64,000 bases of DNA from the NCBI RefSeq assembly GCF_040412085.2, contig NZ_CP115921.1, forward strand, positions 744,001-808,000. The letters are read 5' to 3'. Position numbers and translations under genes: made by a program. The notes below the pieces were generated by a model. The model saw only the letters and a list, made by a program, of their open reading frames with translations, ran no database searches and had not been told where the DNA came from. This document shows positions 37,173 through 44,887 of this stretch, piece by piece. The first letter of the stretch is position 1. The number at the start of each line of letters is the position of its first letter. This DNA is from Vibrio sp. CB1-14 (GTDB lineage: Bacteria; Pseudomonadota; Gammaproteobacteria; Enterobacterales; Vibrionaceae).

Positions 37173-37883
37173 TTACTCGTCGTAATTTACCTTTGGTTTC
37201 CGTAACGTTAATGAGCGCTCGCGACTGCGCAAATCATTCCATAATTTTAGTCTCGACGACTTTCCGGCTAACTTGCCTTGGGTGGTTTTCATGGTCCACA
37301 AGTTGCGACCATTAAAACTGTATATCGGGAGTAGATCGCCGCGTTTAGACGCGGGTTTTATTTCGCCAATAAGATTGTCTAAGATCAGCGGTTGAGAGCG
37401 TGGTGTTTCGTAGTAGGCAAGCACCATGTGGAATTGATTGAGCTCAATCGCCTTAACGTAGACTAAACGTAGCTTTTTATCGGAGATACCGAGTTCGAGC
37501 AGCGAGAAGTATTTGGCGATGGTAAAGTCTTCACAGTCACCAGCATTGCTCCCTAAAAACTCCAGCGGCGTTGCCCAGTAGTCTTTTCTTCCCCACAATC
37601 GAATATCATCGACAAAGTTGAGCTGGTTGAAGAACTCGTTCACTCCAGACAGTTGTTGTTTCTCGGATTTTCCCTGTAAACCAGCCAGCACAGAACGCCA
37701 TGTCTGAACACGTTTACCCGCCCGCTCTCCGTACGTCTTGGTAACTGTACTAATCCAACGCTGTTCTTGTTTGGTGTAGGCGTCAGTGGTCGTCGCGAGC
37801 GATAAGGTTACCGCTGCGGCACAACCGATTAATGTAAACTTCAATTTGGCGCGCAGACGCCCCATTCGCTCACTCTTTATCAC
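37173..37883 (-). CDS. lapG: LapG-like periplasmic cysteine protease
   Basis: A 236-residue transglutaminase-like (BTLCP) protease that clips the adhesin retention module. It has an N-terminal membrane/signal segment (about 14-36). The catalytic triad is Cys117 (GDCEDF), His152 (FHMVL) and Asp169 (ILDN). It lies between the lapC-like and lapD-like genes, 10 and 7 bases apart. The expected target is the PAAG motif at adhesin residues 94-97. Calcium dependence is known for the family; not visible here. Confidence 0.93.
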   Translation of the reverse strand: MIKSERMGRLRAKLKFTLIGCAAAVTLSLATTTDAYTKQEQRWISTVTKTYGERAGKRVQTWRSVLAGLQGKSEKQQLSGVNEFFNQLNFVDDIRLWGRKDYWATPLEFLGSNAGDCEDFTIAKYFSLLELGISDKKLRLVYVKAIELNQFHMVLAYYETPRSQPLILDNLIGEIKPASKRGDLLPIYSFNGRNLWTMKTTQGKLAGKSSRLKLWNDLRSRERSLTLRKPKVNYDE

Positions 37884-37892
37884 TAAGTCCCT

Positions 37893-39284
37893 TTACTCTT
37901 TTAGAGCGTTGTTTTGTGCGCTTATTATTGGTTTGAGCAGGTAATCTAGTACCGTGCGTTTACCTGTAATAATGTCAACCGATGCGGTCATGCCCGGAAT
38001 AATAGGCAAGGTTTCATCGTGACCAAAGCTAGTCTTTTCGGTTCTGACTCGAACAATATAAAAGCTGTTGCCTTCCTCATCCTGAGTCGTATCCGCGCTG
38101 ATATGTTCTAGCGTTCCATCTAAGCCGCCGTATTTGGTAAAGTCGTAGGCGCTGAACTTGACGATAGCGTGTAATTCTGGGCGTAAAAACGCGATATCTT
38201 GCGGTGCAATTTTCGCCTCAACCAGCAAGGTGTCTTCGGTTGGAACGATCTCAACAATATCCATGCCGGGCTGAATAACACCGCCGACAGTGTTGACGTT
38301 AAGTGTTTTTACCGTGCCGTTTACAGGAGACACCACGACAGTGCGGTTTACTCTATCTTCAAGACCAACAGCGGATTCTGTCATGGAAGAGAGCCGGTCT
38401 TGTGCTTCGTTGAGTTTTTCTTGCTGTTCTGAGCGGAATTTTTGTGCAATGTCGATACGGCTGAGTTTGGATTCCTCGATGGCAGAGCGCAGGGTAGGCA
38501 ATTTAAGCTCCGTTGAAGTAAGCTCTCGTCTAGTGTCGTTGACTTGTCGTTGCAATTTAAGCAGTTCAACTTTTGGGACGACACCTTCATCGGCTAGAGG
38601 TTTGGTGATGTTTAACTCGTCACGGGCTAGGTTGTAGCCGTTTCTTAGATTTCGAACTCGGGCTTGCATCTCAACGAGATCCTGTTGTTTCTGTCTGACC
38701 TGTTGATCAATAACAGAGAGCTCGTTGCGAAGTTCATTGAGATCTTGGCGGTATTCTGCTCTTTGGCGAGACACTAAGTTCTTATTGTTCTCTTCAAATG
38801 TAGGCGGGTAGGCGAGCTTATTGGTATCCAGTGTGACAGATTCTCGCCAGTCATTTCCTGATTTTGACTCATCAATAATAACGCTAGTCAGCGACGCTGA
38901 GAGTTGCAACACGCTCGCTGTAAGATTGAGAACCTGCTGCTCACGCTCGCGAAAGTCCGATCTGAAACGTGTATCATCAATCAGCAGAAGTTGTTGCCCT
39001 TGAGTGACCGAGTCGCCCTCTCGAACGAGAATTTCTTTAACGAGACCACCTTCTAGGTTTTGAATCACCTGTATTTGCGAAGAGGGAACAACTTTACCTT
39101 GGCCGACGGTCACTTTATCGATTTCTGCCCACGCAGCCCAGACCACAGCACAAACAAAAAACAGCAACATCACCCAAAGCATGATTCTGGCACTGGTAGG
39201 AGTATTGAGCAGCAAAGCAGCGGTTTTGTCGTCGATGTAATCCAGCTCGGCGTCCGACACCTTTTTGTATTCTTTATTATCCAT
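37893..39284 (-). CDS. lapC: LapC-like (HlyD family) membrane fusion protein
   Basis: A 463-residue periplasmic adaptor of a type I secretion system. It has one N-terminal membrane helix (about 33-55), a biotinyl-lipoyl half (VGQGKVVPSSQIQVIQNLEGG, about 75-95), a long coiled coil (about 110-300) and a second lipoyl half with beta-barrel. First gene of the operon; its promoter must lie in the 358 bases upstream. The outer-membrane channel is not encoded in the window, so a TolC-type partner elsewhere is required. Confidence 0.92.
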   Translation of the reverse strand: MDNKEYKKVSDAELDYIDDKTAALLLNTPTSARIMLWVMLLFFVCAVVWAAWAEIDKVTVGQGKVVPSSQIQVIQNLEGGLVKEILVREGDSVTQGQQLLLIDDTRFRSDFREREQQVLNLTASVLQLSASLTSVIIDESKSGNDWRESVTLDTNKLAYPPTFEENNKNLVSRQRAEYRQDLNELRNELSVIDQQVRQKQQDLVEMQARVRNLRNGYNLARDELNITKPLADEGVVPKVELLKLQRQVNDTRRELTSTELKLPTLRSAIEESKLSRIDIAQKFRSEQQEKLNEAQDRLSSMTESAVGLEDRVNRTVVVSPVNGTVKTLNVNTVGGVIQPGMDIVEIVPTEDTLLVEAKIAPQDIAFLRPELHAIVKFSAYDFTKYGGLDGTLEHISADTTQDEEGNSFYIVRVRTEKTSFGHDETLPIIPGMTASVDIITGKRTVLDYLLKPIISAQNNALKE

Positions 39285-39642
39285 ATTCCATCCGCAGGGG
39301 TGATGTTCAGGAGTCGACTAATAGTTTGATTCTATTACCAAGATTATCCATCTGTAACCTGTTCTCATAGAAAGAGTCGATCCATCATGCATTATTGGAC
39401 GTAGTTCACGGTGTGACCGTTTGTTAAGGGGGCACTTCGTCACTAGCGTTATCCGAAAGTTTAGCAGCGACGTGGTGAATATAAAGTAATGAATTATCGA
39501 AATATTGTCTGGCTTGAAGAAATTCATCATCCATTAGTGACAAACTAGGCGATAGAATTCAAAAATCGACGTCGAGATAGGGAATTCGGGTTGTTTTCTG
39601 TCACATATCGGCGCAAAATTCACAAAAAAGTGAGGAGTTGTT
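39285..39642. other. Intergenic region between lap operon and pdxH
   Basis: This 358-base divergent region should contain promoters for both units. I saw no gene and no clear operator. pdxH has a ribosome site (gtgaggagttgtt). Confidence 0.4.
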
Positions 39643-40281
39643 ATGGGAATTGAAGATATTCGCCGCGAGTATTCGAAAGGTGGCTTGCGTCGTAAAGATT
39701 TAGAAGACGACCCGATTGATCAATTTAACAAGTGGCTAGCGCAGGCGGTGGAAGCCAAGCTTAGCGACCCAACCGCGATGACTGTGGCAACGGTTGACGA
39801 AAATGGTATGCCATTTCAGCGCATTGTTTTGTTAAAGAGCGTCGATGAGAGCGGCTTCGTGTTTTACACCAACCTTGGTAGCCGTAAAGCGCAGCACATC
39901 GAACATAACAATAAGGTGAGTTTGCATTTCCCTTGGCACACTCTTGAGCGTCAGGTGCATGTTACTGGTGTAGCGGAAAAGTTGACGGCGATGGAAAACA
40001 TGAAGTATTTCACCTCGCGCCCAAAGGAAAGCCAACTTGCAGCGATTGCGAGTAAACAAAGTAGTCGTATTTCGGCACGCGGTGTTCTTGAAGGTAAATT
40101 TCTGGAACTGAAACAGAAGTTTGCTAAAGGCGAGATCCCAGTACCAACGTTTTGGGGTGGCTACCGTATTCGTCCTGAATCGATTGAATTTTGGCAGGGT
40201 GGCGAACACCGACTGCATGACCGTTTCCTGTTTAGCAAAGATGGAACCGGTCAATGGGATGCAGAAAGATTGGCGCCGTAA
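39643..40281 (+). CDS. pdxH: Pyridoxamine/pyridoxine 5'-phosphate oxidase
   Basis: A 212-residue FMN enzyme that oxidises pyridoxamine or pyridoxine 5'-phosphate to pyridoxal 5'-phosphate. Family motifs include [24 protein letters not shown] near the N terminus, FHFPW-like [32 protein letters not shown], and the C-terminal [18 protein letters not shown] ending in LAP. Length matches E. coli PdxH (218). A T-tailed hairpin follows. Confidence 0.95.
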   Translation: MGIEDIRREYSKGGLRRKDLEDDPIDQFNKWLAQAVEAKLSDPTAMTVATVDENGMPFQRIVLLKSVDESGFVFYTNLGSRKAQHIEHNNKVSLHFPWHTLERQVHVTGVAEKLTAMENMKYFTSRPKESQLAAIASKQSSRISARGVLEGKFLELKQKFAKGEIPVPTFWGGYRIRPESIEFWQGGEHRLHDRFLFSKDGTGQWDAERLAP

Positions 40282-40308
40282 CTGCTATTTAGCGTTTAGA
40301 TTTTATCT

Positions 40309-40334
40309 AAGCTGCGGTTTTCGCAGCTTTTTTT
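40309..40334 (+). terminator. Terminator after pdxH
   Basis: aagctgcg and cgcagctt form a stem followed by Ts, 28 bases after the stop. Confidence 0.88.
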
Positions 40335-40385
40335 ATATTTTTGCTTCGATATAGTACAAATTGCAACCACCGTAACTTGTTGGTT

Positions 40386-40794
40386 CATGATCATTGTTCC
40401 GGAAGCTTGATCAAGTAAGGATCCTTTTTTATGCTTCTGTTTCTAGGTGATCTATTCATAGTAAGCCCAATAACGATAAGCGATTGCGCGATTCGCTTTC
40501 CCAAATTCACTGGAAATCGATATACTCCGCGGATCGACATTCCATTTACACTGAGGCTGGAAACATGGTGAAACGCAATAATGACATCCTTGATCATGCT
40601 TCCCCAGTGCCCAGCATCATCAAGCCAGCTGAAATCGTTCGTCTGCCTTCACATATGGACTCTCACGAGCACCATTACACGCAAGTTGTGATTGGACTCA
40701 AAGGTCAATCTGAGTTCGATGTTGGCGGTGTTGGCAACAAGGTAGGCCCTGGACAGGGCTGTGTGGTGACATCTGGCCTTGATCATGCTTTCGG
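40386..40794. repeat. Remote cluster of four RctB-type iterons
   Basis: Sites are CATGATCATTGTTCCGG (40386-40402, plus), CGGAAGCTTGATCAAG (40400-40415, minus, one change in the core), CTTGATCATGCTTCCC (40589-40604, plus) and CCTTGATCATGCTTTCGG (40777-40794, plus). The last two lie inside the AraC gene. They match the origin iterons 35 kb away. Titration or inhibition of the initiator is the inferred role. Confidence 0.75.
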
Positions 40795-41380
40795 TGGCAT
40801 TGTTGATCAACCGGATATTTTGGTGTTGAACATGCCACTGCCAAGTGATGATGATCCAGTACTTCTTCAAAGAATCAATGAGTTATCGAAGAGTAAAACT
40901 TACTTTCAACTTGATATTCAAATTCAAAAACTGATTCAGATGTTGGTGGCAGAAATGAAAAGTAGCCCAGATGATCTGTTACTCAGTCGTGCATGCAACG
41001 ACACTGTGGTGGCGTTATTGCAGCGCCACATTTCAGAGCTTAAGACGTCACTGCGTGACTCTCGTTTCGATCTTGAACAGATTGATCGCTACATCGAGCA
41101 GCATTTAGCCCATAAGATCTCCGTCGCTCAGCTTGCCGGTAGTGTGTTTCTAGGAGAGAGTCAGTTCCATATGCTGTTTAGAGAGCATTTAGGCATTACG
41201 CCACACCAATATGTGCTGAACAAGCGCGTTGATGCAGCCAAGCGATTGATTGAACAAGGCAACTTAAACTTAGGTCAAATTGCAGAACTCACTGGCTTTT
41301 CTGGTCAAAGTACCTTTACTCATGCCTTTTCTAGGTTGCAAGGCATCTCTCCGTCGCAGTATCGCAAGCGTTTCTCTTAA
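40565..41380 (+). CDS. AraC-family transcriptional regulator
   Basis: A regulator of about 271 residues: an N-terminal cupin-type sensor domain (SHEHHYTQVVIGLKGQSEFD...GCVVTSG, about 30-110) and a C-terminal double helix-turn-helix (ISVAQLAGSVFLGESQFHMLF and LGQIAELTGFSGQSTFTHAFSR, about 175-270). The ATG at 40565 follows gaggctggaaac; an upstream in-frame ATG at 40484 lacks a ribosome site. Two origin-type iterons fall inside the coding sequence. Target genes and effector are unknown. Confidence 0.9.
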   Translation: MVKRNNDILDHASPVPSIIKPAEIVRLPSHMDSHEHHYTQVVIGLKGQSEFDVGGVGNKVGPGQGCVVTSGLDHAFGGIVDQPDILVLNMPLPSDDDPVLLQRINELSKSKTYFQLDIQIQKLIQMLVAEMKSSPDDLLLSRACNDTVVALLQRHISELKTSLRDSRFDLEQIDRYIEQHLAHKISVAQLAGSVFLGESQFHMLFREHLGITPHQYVLNKRVDAAKRLIEQGNLNLGQIAELTGFSGQSTFTHAFSRLQGISPSQYRKRFS

Positions 41381-41715
41381 TCTTCATGTCGGAAGACAAT
41401 AAAGCTTGGTCGATTCCAATAAAGTTTGTCACGTCTGCGCAGTTAGTTCACTTGACAGAGATTTATGTGAACCGGTTTTAGCAAACACGCCTTTGCCCCA
41501 AACCTTCACAGAACCGACAAACGGCACACCTGAGCAGTACACCAATAGACCAACTTAATCTAATCCGTACTTTGTTCTCTTATACGGTGTTTTTCCGTAA
41601 TTCAACCCAACATCTATATGTCGATTCACATAACAGGTTGATACCAGTTGAGTTTCATAATAAATGGCTGCAACATAGGCGGAATGCAAAGACGGAAAAA
41701 GTCCGTCTATAAAGC
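41381..41715. other. Non-coding stretch between araC-type gene and IS element
   Basis: These 335 bases hold no credible gene. A small hairpin (agacgg...ccgtct, about 41691-41709) lies just before the insertion. I looked for an upstream attC and found no convincing one; an acccaac word at about 41606 lacks the paired arms. Confidence 0.4.
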
Positions 41716-41730
41716 TACATGGACTCCCTC

Positions 41731-41941
41731 TTTTGTCAACAATAGCTCCCGCTAATAACAGTGGATCTGACAGCAGCTCTACATTCGGTGTTTAATCGGA
41801 GAAACTCCGTCACCCTGATGATATTCGCTTGATGTTGACCTCATTCGTTAGTCAGTATTTGCTACTAGCTTTATAGACAGGTTTAAACATCTCGGTCTGA
41901 TCGTATTGTCATCATTTGCTATTGCTTTGACTCGGTGAGTG
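41731..41941 (-). ncRNA. Candidate bridge RNA of the IS1111-group element
   Basis: The 3' non-coding region of the element, read on the transposase strand. A hairpin at 41891-41831 has a closing stem (GAUGUU with AACAUC, then ACC with GGU), an open loop, and an apical hairpin AGUA-GCAAA-UACU. The loop strands read GUCUAUAAAGCUA (from 41878-41866) and UAACGAAUGA (from 41850-41841). The first equals the 13 bases left of the insertion (41705-41717); the second is complementary to the 10 bases right of it (43042-43051). This is the expected arrangement of left and right target guides. A donor-binding loop should lie in the remaining part (41731-41825), but I could not assign its guides. Confidence 0.75.
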
Positions 41942-42970
41942 TTAACCGTTTACATAGTTAATTTTGTACTCTTTTCCCGTGGTTAATAGTGCCCATATGA
42001 TACGAGCATTCTTTGCTGCTAGGGCGACAGCCGCTCGTTTATAACCTCGTCGTTCAACGAGTTGATTTAACCAAATACTGTTGCGGTCGGTTTTCTCTTT
42101 GCATCGTGCAATAATGGCTCTTGCGCCATGAATAAGTAGAGTACGAATATGTTTTTCGCCTCTTTTGCTGATGCGCCCAAGGTGAACATGACCACCTGTT
42201 GAGTATTGCCTTGGAACCAACCCTATCCATGCGGCGAACTGGCAGCTAGAGCCAAATTGCTTGGCGTCATTGACGGTCGCGACAATGGCACTTGCACTGT
42301 GTTCACCGACACCAGGAATATTCATAAGAGCCCTGGCTGAAGCCATTTCACGGACTAATGCTGATACTCTTCGATCATAGTGCAGGACTTCAAGATTAAG
42401 GCTTTGAATCTTGTTCGACAGATCTTGAAGTAGTTCACGAGCTAGCATGGGTAAACCATTTTCAGCATCCTCAAGGATACTCCCGATAGTGTTTTGGGCT
42501 GAGTAGCGGCCTTTTGGCATGACAAGACCAAATTCAGAAAGTAATCCTCTGAGTTGGTTAATGGTTGCGGTTCTTGTTTTAATTAGGCCTTGACGGATAC
42601 GATGTAGGCAAAGCACTGCTTGTTGTTCTTCACTTTTTATAGAGACAAATCGTGTTTTGGGTCTAGATACTGCTTCGCAGATGGCCTCTGCATCATTGGC
42701 ATCATTCTTTTCATTTTGTCGATACGGAATAACGAATTTGGACGCCATGATTTTAGGGCTATGACCGAGTTTAAGTAACTCCCTTGCCCAGTGGTGCGCA
42801 CCGGAGCAAGCTTCCATACCGATGAGGCAGGGTGGTAATTTTGCGAATGTGTCTAAGAGTTTGTTTCTTTTAACAGTTTTGCGTAGGATACACTTGCCAT
42901 ATGCATCAACGCCGTGAATACTGAACACATTCTTGGCGAGGTCAACGCCAATAGTTTGAATTGTGGACAT
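41942..42970 (-). CDS. IS110/IS1111 transposase (DEDD and serine recombinase)
   Basis: A 342-residue IS110-family recombinase. The N-terminal RuvC-like domain carries the DEDD residues D10 (GVDLAK), E53 (GMEACSG), D90 and D93 (NDANDAEA). The C-terminal Transposase_20 domain contains IPGVGEHSASAIVA and the catalytic serine near 241 (FGSSCQFAAWIGL). Length and motifs look intact, so the element may be active. These enzymes use a structured RNA from the element to pair target and donor DNA; a candidate lies downstream. The ribosome site is ggaggttact. Confidence 0.93.
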   Translation of the reverse strand: MSTIQTIGVDLAKNVFSIHGVDAYGKCILRKTVKRNKLLDTFAKLPPCLIGMEACSGAHHWARELLKLGHSPKIMASKFVIPYRQNEKNDANDAEAICEAVSRPKTRFVSIKSEEQQAVLCLHRIRQGLIKTRTATINQLRGLLSEFGLVMPKGRYSAQNTIGSILEDAENGLPMLARELLQDLSNKIQSLNLEVLHYDRRVSALVREMASARALMNIPGVGEHSASAIVATVNDAKQFGSSCQFAAWIGLVPRQYSTGGHVHLGRISKRGEKHIRTLLIHGARAIIARCKEKTDRNSIWLNQLVERRGYKRAAVALAAKNARIIWALLTTGKEYKINYVNG

Positions 42971-43142
42971 AGTAACCTCCAGTTCTTCAGCGTGTACTGA
43001 GTAAGTATGGCACGCAGAGTGTCAGGGAGAGGGAGTCCATATCATTCGTTAGGCTAATTTCCCACCTCAATCACAAATGGATAATTAACAATTGTGTTAT
43101 TGTCTTTAATGTACTGTTTTTAACAAAAGCGTAGGAATTTCA

Positions 43143-43376
43143 ATGAATCTTGATATAAAAATTTTATCGAAAGGTGACTCGGTTATGAATGTCATGCCTT
43201 TCGGAGCGAGTATCGCTATTGCTGTGAAAAAGAAAAATGGAAAAGTAGAAATTGTTCTTTTAGACAGAAATGATGAAAATATTCCCGAAATAACGGCAAC
43301 ATGGACAATCAGTGAAGGTGAAGGGGAGATAGGTGTATCCAGTTCAGATAATGATGTAAAAATCACCACGTTTTAG
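43143..43376 (+). CDS. Cassette 1 gene A, unknown small protein
   Basis: A 77-residue protein, MNLDIKILSKGDSVMNVMPF..., with a ribosome site (gtaggaatttca). It contains KKKNGKVEIVLLDRNDENIPEITATW and is probably mostly beta strands; there is no signal or membrane segment. I recognise no family. It is the first of three closely spaced genes in one cassette (9 bases to the next), so its function is probably tied to the zinc-knuckle and HNH proteins. Confidence 0.75.
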   Translation: MNLDIKILSKGDSVMNVMPFGASIAIAVKKKNGKVEIVLLDRNDENIPEITATWTISEGEGEIGVSSSDNDVKITTF

Positions 43377-43385
43377 AGGTCACAT

Positions 43386-43661
43386 ATGAAATGTAGTATT
43401 TGTGGGCAAAGTGGGCACAATAAGCGTTCTTGTACTCAAACGGTTTCTGAACCTTCGCCAGATACACGTGATCGTGCGCTGATTTTGCGCATTGATAATA
43501 TGACCCAAACTGAACAGGATGAAATGCACATTGAACTTGTTAGGCTTAAGAAGAGAGTAACGGATAGTGCCGCAAAAGCGACATTAGTTGAAGGTGGCAG
43601 TAAAGAGTTACCGAGTAAAATACGTGCTCTTATTGAAGCACAAGAGGAAAATAATGGTTAA
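43386..43661 (+). CDS. Cassette 1 gene B, CCHC zinc-knuckle protein
   Basis: A 91-residue protein whose N terminus MKCSICGQSGHNKRSCTQ is a perfect CX2CX4HX4C zinc knuckle (C3, C6, H11, C16), a fold that binds single-stranded nucleic acid and is far more common in retroviruses and eukaryotes than in bacteria. The rest (about 30-91) is charged and helical. A ribosome site (agaggtcacat) precedes it. Its last 8 bases overlap the HNH gene, which indicates coupled translation. No further family is recognised. Confidence 0.82.
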   Translation: MKCSICGQSGHNKRSCTQTVSEPSPDTRDRALILRIDNMTQTEQDEMHIELVRLKKRVTDSAAKATLVEGGSKELPSKIRALIEAQEENNG

Positions 43662-43884
43662 GCGCCCTTATTCTCACACAAAACAGCAAAAAAAAATTAA
43701 AGAACTCCAAGAGCATATTTGTATAGTTTGTTGGGATCACGATAGAAAGAAGGCTAGAGGGCATCATCTAATCCCTTTTTCGGAAGAAGGCAGCGATAAT
43801 ATTATTAACTTCGTAACTTTATGTGATGATTGCCACAAAAAATACCACGCAGGAAAGCTGAACCTAGATTTCTATCGATTCTAA
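43654..43884 (+). CDS. Cassette 1 gene C, small HNH endonuclease
   Basis: A 76-residue HNH nuclease domain protein. C23 and C26 (ICIVC) and C57 and C60 (LCDDC) bind structural zinc. The active-site HH is H37-H38 (GHHLIPF), followed by N52 and H61/H65 (CHKKYH). I chose the ATG at 43654, after agaggaaa, because an upstream in-frame ATG at 43588 would place about 22 residues of another frame of gene B in front of the domain. It is a minimal stand-alone nuclease with no other domain. DNA cleavage is inferred from the family. Confidence 0.85.
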   Translation: MVKRPYSHTKQQKKIKELQEHICIVCWDHDRKKARGHHLIPFSEEGSDNIINFVTLCDDCHKKYHAGKLNLDFYRF

Positions 43885-43890
43885 AAATTA

Positions 43891-43995
43891 GCCTAACAAG
43901 GCAATCAAGGTGATGCGTTACACTCGGCGGTTTTGGTATGGAGTTCAGTGTGCTTTGCTGGTTCAGTGGGGCACACCTTATTGCAGGCGTTAACT
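43891..43995 (+). other. attC: attC1 recombination site (VCR-like)
   Basis: R'' is GCCTAAC (43891-43897) and R' is GTTAACT (43989-43995). The inner arms GCAAT(C)AAGGTG and CACCTTATTGC are complementary with one extra-helical C, the hallmark of a foldable attC. Length is 105 bases. Confidence 0.85.
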
Positions 43996-44010
43996 GGCTA
44001 GGAGAGTGAC

Positions 44011-44739
44011 GTGAATTCGTATACAAAGCATCATATACATAAATTTTTTGATAAGTATCTAAAACGTGAATTCGACCAAGATGATGTCGCTCTGTTTATT
44101 GTTTTGGTTAGGGATTACACCCCAAAACCAAGTATATTTCGAGAGTTAGGAGATTTCCTCGCTCATCCAGAACAAAAAAATTGTGGTGTTGTCATTAATA
44201 ATTTCAAGCCAGTAACTTCATATTTTGAACGAAAAACTGAGCGTGTAATGGATGGTGGAAAAATTCCGATGGAACGACCATTAGGCTTAGGTGTGCTTGA
44301 AGATGTTCAACAAAGTTTAGGGGCTATTTTTAAGGAAGTTGAAATCTCAGGCTTTGTGAATGATAAAAATGATCCTTCTTTTCGCGACTTTATTTTTTGT
44401 CTAATTTTTATGCTTAGTAACTTTAGGTTGAAAATCAAGAATCAACTTGTTGATATGAAGGTAAATTTTGGAAATTCATTAAGCTTATCAGTCTCTTACG
44501 AAAGTTCGAAATTTGAGCGAAACTATATATCTTTAACAGTTCTTTGGCTAAATGCTGTTTGGGTAACTTGCCCTAGTGGATTTACCGAAGAACTGAAAGG
44601 CTATATTGCACGTAGATTTTCTAATGGTCTCTTAGGTGCCATTCCATATGAAGCAGATACCAATAGCCTCTCAACGAACATGGAAGATATACCAAAAAGT
44701 CAAATATGGCCTTTAGTTGACAGGCGAGTAGGCATTTAA
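44011..44739 (+). CDS. Cassette 2 protein, function unknown
   Basis: A 242-residue protein, MNSYTKHHIHKFFDKYLKRE..., starting at a GTG preceded by ctaggagagtgac. It has no signal or convincing membrane segment; residues 129-145 (DFIFCLIFMLSNFRL) are hydrophobic but short. Base composition is AT-richer than the core genes. I recognise no family. Its stop codon lies within the left arm of attC2, so the gene runs into its recombination site, unlike the others. Confidence 0.78.
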   Translation: MNSYTKHHIHKFFDKYLKREFDQDDVALFIVLVRDYTPKPSIFRELGDFLAHPEQKNCGVVINNFKPVTSYFERKTERVMDGGKIPMERPLGLGVLEDVQQSLGAIFKEVEISGFVNDKNDPSFRDFIFCLIFMLSNFRLKIKNQLVDMKVNFGNSLSLSVSYESSKFERNYISLTVLWLNAVWVTCPSGFTEELKGYIARRFSNGLLGAIPYEADTNSLSTNMEDIPKSQIWPLVDRRVGI

Positions 44740-44849
44740 GACGGATTCTCAACGCTTGGCATTCTCGGTTTGGGTTGGCTTCAGTGTTGAATGCGGCAAG
44801 GTTTTAGGCTGGGTGGAGGCGTTGTTCACCACTTAATGCGGCGTTAGGT
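44722..44849 (+). other. attC: attC2 recombination site with degenerate left core
   Basis: The right core GTTAGGT (44843-44849) is good, and the arms GCATT(T)AAG (44732-44740) and CTTAATGC pair. The expected left core, complementary to GTTAACT, should be near 44722-44728 but reads aggcgag. The site may fold poorly and recombine weakly. Confidence 0.7.
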
Positions 44850-44887
44850 ATCTAAGTTGGTCGTTATACAAGCAAGAAGGGGGTCGG

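Larger units (their letters stand above)
41718..43041 (-). mobile_element. IS110-family element, IS1111 group
   Basis: One transposase gene is enclosed by perfect 12-bp subterminal inverted repeats, ATGGACTCCCTC at 41719-41730 and GAGGGAGTCCAT at 43029-43040. TA dinucleotides at 41716-41717 and 43040-43041 fit a duplicated core, giving a 1324-bp unit. Only about 60 bases lie upstream of the transposase but 211 lie between its stop and the terminal repeat, the layout of the IS1111 group, where the bridge RNA is encoded in the 3' region. It is inserted six bases before the first integron recombination point. Confidence 0.88.

Noticed and set aside
41600..41720. An upstream attC carrying the IS insertion
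   Set aside because: A possible acccaac core exists, but the internal arms do not pair as they do in the three true sites, so I only claim the GTTAGGC core after the element.
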